17,178 bases of DNA from Flavobacteriaceae bacterium (lineage in GTDB: Bacteria; Bacteroidota; Bacteroidia; Flavobacteriales; Flavobacteriaceae), in contig JABAYZ010000089.1 in the NCBI GenBank assembly GCA_018608735.1, positions 1 through 17,178 on the forward strand. Reading direction: 5' to 3'. This document shows, piece by piece, positions 13,177-17,178 of this stretch. Both the position numbers and the translations under genes were made by a program. A model generated the notes under the pieces. The model made no database searches, was not told where the DNA came from, and saw nothing but the letters and a program-made list of their open reading frames with translations. The number at the start of each line of letters is the position of its first letter. Position 1 is the first letter of the stretch.

Positions 13177-15038
13177 TGGTCATTAATTTTGAAGGGTTTC
13201 CCGCTATAAGGCTTTAGATATTCGTCTTTCAGGCTTTTTTCGATAACCAAACGCTCCATTCGTTTCAATGTAACGTCTCTTTTAAGATATTTTTCGATCA
13301 TTAAACTTGCAATACGCCCTGCCCAACGTGCGCCATAGTAGCCATTTTCAACCAAAACGGCAACGGCGATTTTAGGGTCGTCTTTTGGCGCAAAAGCCAC
13401 AAATATTGAATGATCGGTAAGTTGTTGCCTGACACCATCAATTTTAATGAAATTTTCGGCTGTACCTGTTTTACCGCAAATTTCTATTCCAGGGACTTTT
13501 AGAAAACTAGCTGTCCCTTTTTTGTATACATTATGCATGCCTTCAATCACAGGGTCAAAATAACTAGGATCTATTGAGGTGTGTTTTGGGGTTGTAAAGT
13601 TTGGATCCATGGTTTCACCTTCAATGGATTTGATAATATGAGGGGTGTAATAATACCCTTTATTGGCAATAGCAGCGGTCATGTTTGCCAATTGAATAGG
13701 CGTAACTAAAATTTCTCCTTGACCGATGGCGTTAGAAATAATGGTTGTGGCACCCCATTGGAACCCTGGATACATTCGGTCATAGTAACTGCCGTCAGGA
13801 ATGTTTCCTTTTTTGCCAACGGATAAGTCATTACCCAAAAAGCCACCTAATCCAAAACTTTTTATATGATTACTCCATATATCTACTGATTGTGAGGGGT
13901 CTTCATACTTTTCAATTGTATTCCTAAAAGTCATTGCAAAATACGAGTTACAAGAATACGTTATTCCAGAGTTTAAATTTCTGTACCCACCACCACAATG
14001 GCATTTCATAACCCGTCTATTTCTTCCATAAACATATTTTCCAGAGCAAATAATATTTGTTTTTGAATCAATAGAATTTTCTTCCAAAGCCGTTAATGCT
14101 ACCAGTAATTTAAATGGCGATCCAGGCACATGCATTCGTATGAGTCCTTTATCTATTAATGGTCTATAGATGGAATCTAAGTACAATTTGGTGTAGTTTT
14201 TGGACCGTTCTCTTCCCACCAATAAATTGGGGTTATAAGAGGGTGCAGAGACGAGGCTTAAAATTTCTCCACTACTTGGTTCAATAGCGACAATACCTCC
14301 CATTTTATTTTGCATTAACAATTCACCATAGGCTTGTAGCTCAGAGTCAATGGTGATTTTAATGTCTTTTCCTGGTACTGCAAGGGTGTCAAATGCACCC
14401 TCTTTATAAGCCCCAATATCTCTATTGTAAATGTCTTTTTGAATGTATTTTACGCCTTTTTTACCTCTTAATTTTTTTTCATAGGAGATTTCAAGACCTT
14501 GTTTTCCTATTAAATCACCAAGACGGTAGTAGGCATCATTAGCCATTTCCTTAGCATTTGCTTCGGCAATGAAACCTAATACATTGGCTCCAATTGAGGT
14601 TTGATAATCCCTTACCGATCTTTTTTGAATATAAAACCCTTTAAATTTTCTTAATTTTTCAGAGAGAAAAGCATAGTCCTCTTTTGATAAATGGGACAAA
14701 AATACAGAGGGTAATCGTGGGGAATACCGCTTGGCACGATTATAATACTTATGAAAACTAAGTTTATCAATTTTTAAAAGATCGCAAAATATAAGCGTGT
14801 CTAAAGGCTCTACTTCTCTTGGGATAACCATGACGTCATAACTGGGTTGATTGGCGACTAAAAGACTATCGTTTCGGTCGTAGATATACCCGCGTTTGGG
14901 ATATTGAAATACTTTCCGAATGGCATTGTCATTGCTAATGTCATATGCATCAGCAGTATATACTTGTAAATAAAATAAACGTCCAACAAAACAAATGCCC
15001 GTCAGAATAACCAATCCGAAAAGTAGCAATTTTCTCAT
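13173..15038 (-). CDS. mrdA: penicillin-binding protein 2 (elongasome transpeptidase)
   Basis: A 621-residue class B PBP. It has a single N-terminal membrane anchor (about residues 3-20), a pedestal/dimerisation region beginning with the RGYIYDRNDSLLVANQPSYD segment, and a C-terminal transpeptidase domain. The three catalytic motifs are SPFK (Ser307, Lys310), SCN (362-364) and KTGT (523-526), so it should be an active, beta-lactam-binding DD-transpeptidase. The length is as in E. coli PBP2 (633). It acts in the periplasm with RodA, which follows with a 4-bp ATGA overlap. It overlaps mreD upstream in the same way (15035-15038). Confidence 0.95.
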   Translation of the reverse strand: MRKLLLFGLVILTGICFVGRLFYLQVYTADAYDISNDNAIRKVFQYPKRGYIYDRNDSLLVANQPSYDVMVIPREVEPLDTLIFCDLLKIDKLSFHKYYNRAKRYSPRLPSVFLSHLSKEDYAFLSEKLRKFKGFYIQKRSVRDYQTSIGANVLGFIAEANAKEMANDAYYRLGDLIGKQGLEISYEKKLRGKKGVKYIQKDIYNRDIGAYKEGAFDTLAVPGKDIKITIDSELQAYGELLMQNKMGGIVAIEPSSGEILSLVSAPSYNPNLLVGRERSKNYTKLYLDSIYRPLIDKGLIRMHVPGSPFKLLVALTALEENSIDSKTNIICSGKYVYGRNRRVMKCHCGGGYRNLNSGITYSCNSYFAMTFRNTIEKYEDPSQSVDIWSNHIKSFGLGGFLGNDLSVGKKGNIPDGSYYDRMYPGFQWGATTIISNAIGQGEILVTPIQLANMTAAIANKGYYYTPHIIKSIEGETMDPNFTTPKHTSIDPSYFDPVIEGMHNVYKKGTASFLKVPGIEICGKTGTAENFIKIDGVRQQLTDHSIFVAFAPKDDPKIAVAVLVENGYYGARWAGRIASLMIEKYLKRDVTLKRMERLVIEKSLKDEYLKPYSGKPFKINDQ

Positions 15039-15541
15039 GTCTCTTTTTTGTTAAATAGTGAGGTGAGAAGTAAACAAATTATCAAGCTAAAAATACTAGA
15101 ATATAGAGTTTGCTTTAGGATTAACACCATTTCACTTTTATCAAATACAACTAGAGAAAACAAAATAAAATGATGTATTACAATAAGCATAAAAAAGTAA
15201 ACCGTCCGTTGGGTGAAATTAATGGTTCTAAATTTTATGGCTTGATAGTCATAAGCTGCTCCAAACGAAAATTTCAGAAACAGCGGTCGGACATAGGCAA
15301 TTGTGACACTAGCCGCCGCATGGACTCCACCAGAATCTGAAAATATATCGATGGACAATCCTATTAGAAAACTTAGAGAAATAAACAATAATCGATTGTT
15401 TTTGATAGGATATAGAAATATAAAAATGACATATACATATGGATTCAGGTTCCCTAAGAAATTAACATTGCTACAGATTGTAACCTGAAGTAAAACCAGT
15501 CCTATAAAATTTAAAATAGTAGTTACTACAGTATTATTCAT
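15035..15541 (-). CDS. mreD: rod shape-determining protein MreD
   Basis: A 168-residue, very hydrophobic protein with about five membrane segments (for example IGLVLLQVTICSNVNFLG and LIVIHHFILFSLVVF). It is identified by size, topology and its place between mreC and the PBP2 gene. Sequence conservation in this family is low, but LGNLNPYVYVIFIFLYPI, LIGLSIDIFSDSGGVHAAA and the RPLFLKFSFG segment are consistent. It is an inner-membrane member of the elongasome that partners MreC. Its start overlaps the mreC stop by 8 bp (15534-15541) and its stop overlaps the PBP2 start by 4 bp. Confidence 0.88.
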   Translation of the reverse strand: MNNTVVTTILNFIGLVLLQVTICSNVNFLGNLNPYVYVIFIFLYPIKNNRLLFISLSFLIGLSIDIFSDSGGVHAAASVTIAYVRPLFLKFSFGAAYDYQAIKFRTINFTQRTVYFFMLIVIHHFILFSLVVFDKSEMVLILKQTLYSSIFSLIICLLLTSLFNKKET

Positions 15542-16340
15542 CGGAAAGGTTTAAGGTTCTGAGTTCGTTAATATCTGTGTTTTTTATAATATAAGCATGC
15601 TCAATAGTTTTCATGTCATTGAACAATTTTACATTAATAATATAGAGGTCTTGAGTGGCATTGAGTCGGTAAGATTCAATGCTTCCCACAGGGATGTTAG
15701 GAGGGAATGTTGAGGAGTATCCGCTAGTCACAATCGTATCTCCGATGGATAATTTTACAAGATCCTGTATGTCTTTTAATTGTGTAATTTCTGGAGATTT
15801 ACCATCCCAGCTTAAGATTCCAAAATAATTTGTTTTTTTTAATTTCACATTAACGCGACTGTTGGTGTTCAAAATGGATAATACTCTAGAATAGTTTTTA
15901 GATGTTTTATCAATTATCCCTACAATACCTTTAGAAGTAATCACACCATAATCCTCTTTAATACTGTCATTATACCCTTTATTAAGGGTCAGATAATTAT
16001 TTGGAAAGGCATAGCTATTTTTATAAACTAAGCTCGGATATAGCTCGTATTTGTATTCTAATACAGAGTCTACAGGCATTGCTTTTTCCTGATTAAAAAT
16101 CAGCATTTTTAATCGGCTATTTTCTTCAGAAAGTAGTTTGTTGTCTGATGTTAAATTAAAATATTGTGTGATGCCATGAAAAGCTCCGTAAATGCTTCCG
16201 GTGACTTGACTGGAGGAATTTAAAAATTTACTTTGATGATATTCATGAGATTGAATTGTCAGCGAAAGGGCATAAGAAAACAACAACAAAAACAAGATAA
16301 ATGTTTTTTTTTTAATGAAGAAATTAAAAAGTTGTTGCAT
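15534..16340 (-). CDS. mreC: rod shape-determining protein MreC
   Basis: A 268-residue bitopic membrane protein. It has a short basic N-terminus, one membrane helix (about 13-30), a predicted coiled coil (about 66-85, NKLLSEENSRLKML) and a beta-rich periplasmic domain. That domain carries the family pattern: GVITSKGIVGIIDKTSKNYS, then FGILSWDG, and GDTIVTSGYSSTFPPNIPVG. It links cytoplasmic MreB to periplasmic PBP2. The start ATG is 10 bp after the mreB stop. The length is near the family norm for Bacteroidota. Confidence 0.93.
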   Translation of the reverse strand: MQQLFNFFIKKKTFILFLLLFSYALSLTIQSHEYHQSKFLNSSSQVTGSIYGAFHGITQYFNLTSDNKLLSEENSRLKMLIFNQEKAMPVDSVLEYKYELYPSLVYKNSYAFPNNYLTLNKGYNDSIKEDYGVITSKGIVGIIDKTSKNYSRVLSILNTNSRVNVKLKKTNYFGILSWDGKSPEITQLKDIQDLVKLSIGDTIVTSGYSSTFPPNIPVGSIESYRLNATQDLYIINVKLFNDMKTIEHAYIIKNTDINELRTLNLSDE

Positions 16341-16350
16341 TATTTAAATC

Positions 16351-17178
16351 CTATTTTATCAATACACTTTTATACTTTGAAATATTTTTTAAAACAATTC
16401 CAGTTCCTCTAACAACGGCTCTCAGCGGATCTTCAGCAATATAAACAGGCAAGTCTGTTTTTTGAGATAGTCGCTTGTCTAAGCCTCTTAACATGGAGCC
16501 ACCTCCAGCAAGATAAATCCCTGTATTGTAGATGTCAGCAGCAAGTTCTGGTGGTGTTTGAGAAAGTGTTTCCATCACGGAATCTTCAATTCTTAGAATC
16601 GATTTGTCTAAGGCTTTTGAAATTTCTCGGTGCGTAATTTGAACTTGTTTTGGTTTTCCAGTCAACAAGTCTCTACCTTGAACATTCATTTCATCTGGTG
16701 GAATTTCTAAGTCTTCCGTGGCAGCACCAATTTGTATTTTTATTTTTTCGGCAGTACGATCTCCAACATATAAGTTATGTTGAGTTCGCATATAATAAAT
16801 GATATCATTGGTAAATACATCTCCGGCAACTTTTACAGATTTATCACAGACAATACCTCCAAGGGCAATCACTGCAATTTCGGTAGTTCCACCTCCAATA
16901 TCTACAATCATGTTGCCTTTTGGTTGCATAATGTCTACTCCAATTCCGATTGCAGCTGCCATAGGCTCATGTATTAAATAGACCTCTTTACCATTTACGC
17001 GTTCAGCGGATTCTTTTACCGCTCGCATTTCAACTTCTGTAATTCCTGATGGAATACAAATAACCAATCTTAGGGCGGGAGTAAATATCTTTTTCTTGAG
17101 CGCGGGAATACTTTTTATAAACATGCTGATCATTTGCTCCGAAGCATCAAAATCTGCAATAACACCATCTTTCAGAGG
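16351..17178 (-). CDS. mreB: rod shape-determining protein MreB (5' part missing at the window edge)
   Basis: A bacterial actin homologue that polymerises on the membrane and guides lateral wall synthesis. The frame continues past the internal Met at 17133 to the right edge, where PLKDGVIADFDASEQ is readable, so that Met is not the start. 275 residues are visible, and about 65-70 N-terminal residues (including the first phosphate-binding loop) lie outside. ATPase elements present are IVDIGGGTTEIAVI (second phosphate loop), HEPMAAAIG, the AEKIKIQIG helix and the adenosine motif LAGGGSMLRGLD. It heads the mreB-mreC-mreD-mrdA-rodA order. The promoter is outside the window. Confidence 0.95.
   Translation of the reverse strand, partial: PLKDGVIADFDASEQMISMFIKSIPALKKKIFTPALRLVICIPSGITEVEMRAVKESAERVNGKEVYLIHEPMAAAIGIGVDIMQPKGNMIVDIGGGTTEIAVIALGGIVCDKSVKVAGDVFTNDIIYYMRTQHNLYVGDRTAEKIKIQIGAATEDLEIPPDEMNVQGRDLLTGKPKQVQITHREISKALDKSILRIEDSVMETLSQTPPELAADIYNTGIYLAGGGSMLRGLDKRLSQKTDLPVYIAEDPLRAVVRGTGIVLKNISKYKSVLIK

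Noticed and set aside
17131..17133. ATG at 17133 as the mreB start
   Set aside because: The frame continues upstream to the window edge with clear MreB sequence (PLKDGVIADF), so the gene is truncated by the window rather than starting here.
1..17178. Defence island, mobile element, CRISPR, prophage or biosynthetic cluster
   Set aside because: All genes are recognisable core functions except the 18-codon tail at the left edge. No transposase, integrase, direct-repeat array or tRNA-flanked insertion is visible on either strand.

Overview
The window is ordinary chromosomal core sequence from a member of the Bacteroidota, almost certainly family Flavobacteriaceae. The evidence is the gliding-motility pair gldB-gldC, a methionine synthase split into two polypeptides, a DnaG primase without zinc ligands, AT-rich spacers, and start regions without clear Shine-Dalgarno sites. 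Matches to the Bacteroidota -7 promoter consensus TAnnTTTG occur in several gene starts or spacers. No mobile element, CRISPR array, tRNA, rRNA or prophage is visible.

Layout: (1) 1-5782, plus strand, is a tightly packed one-carbon/methionine block. It holds the 3' end of an unidentified gene, a TrxR-like FAD/NAD(P)H oxidoreductase, the homocysteine half of MetH, the folate/cobalamin/AdoMet half of MetH, and MetF. MetF supplies 5-methyl-THF, the split MetH uses it to methylate homocysteine, and the flavoenzyme could supply electrons (inference). (2) 5891-8895, plus strand, holds a long-chain polyprenyl diphosphate synthase and DnaG primase. (3) 8899-10320, minus strand, holds nadE followed by a NarL/FixJ-type response regulator. 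Its receiver has Thr where the phosphoacceptor Asp is expected. (4) 10321-10563 is a divergent regulatory spacer with one -7-like box facing each way and three short dyads. (5) 10564-11894, plus strand, holds gldB and gldC. (6) 11896 to the right edge, minus strand, is the cell-shape operon mreB (cut by the edge)-mreC-mreD-mrdA(PBP2)-rodA, read right to left with overlapping stops and starts.

The five mre/mrd/rod genes encode one elongasome: the MreB filament, the MreC/MreD membrane scaffold, the PBP2 transpeptidase and the RodA glycosyltransferase. Two convergent gene pairs (dnaG/regulator and gldC/rodA) are separated by only 3 and 1 bp.

I did not find a plausible new multi-gene system. The points most worth a second look are the degenerate receiver, the zinc-less primase, the MetH split with numbering that matches E. 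coli MetH exactly, the recurrent TTG starts in an ATTTTG context, and the dyads in the nadE-gldB and metF-polyprenyl synthase spacers.
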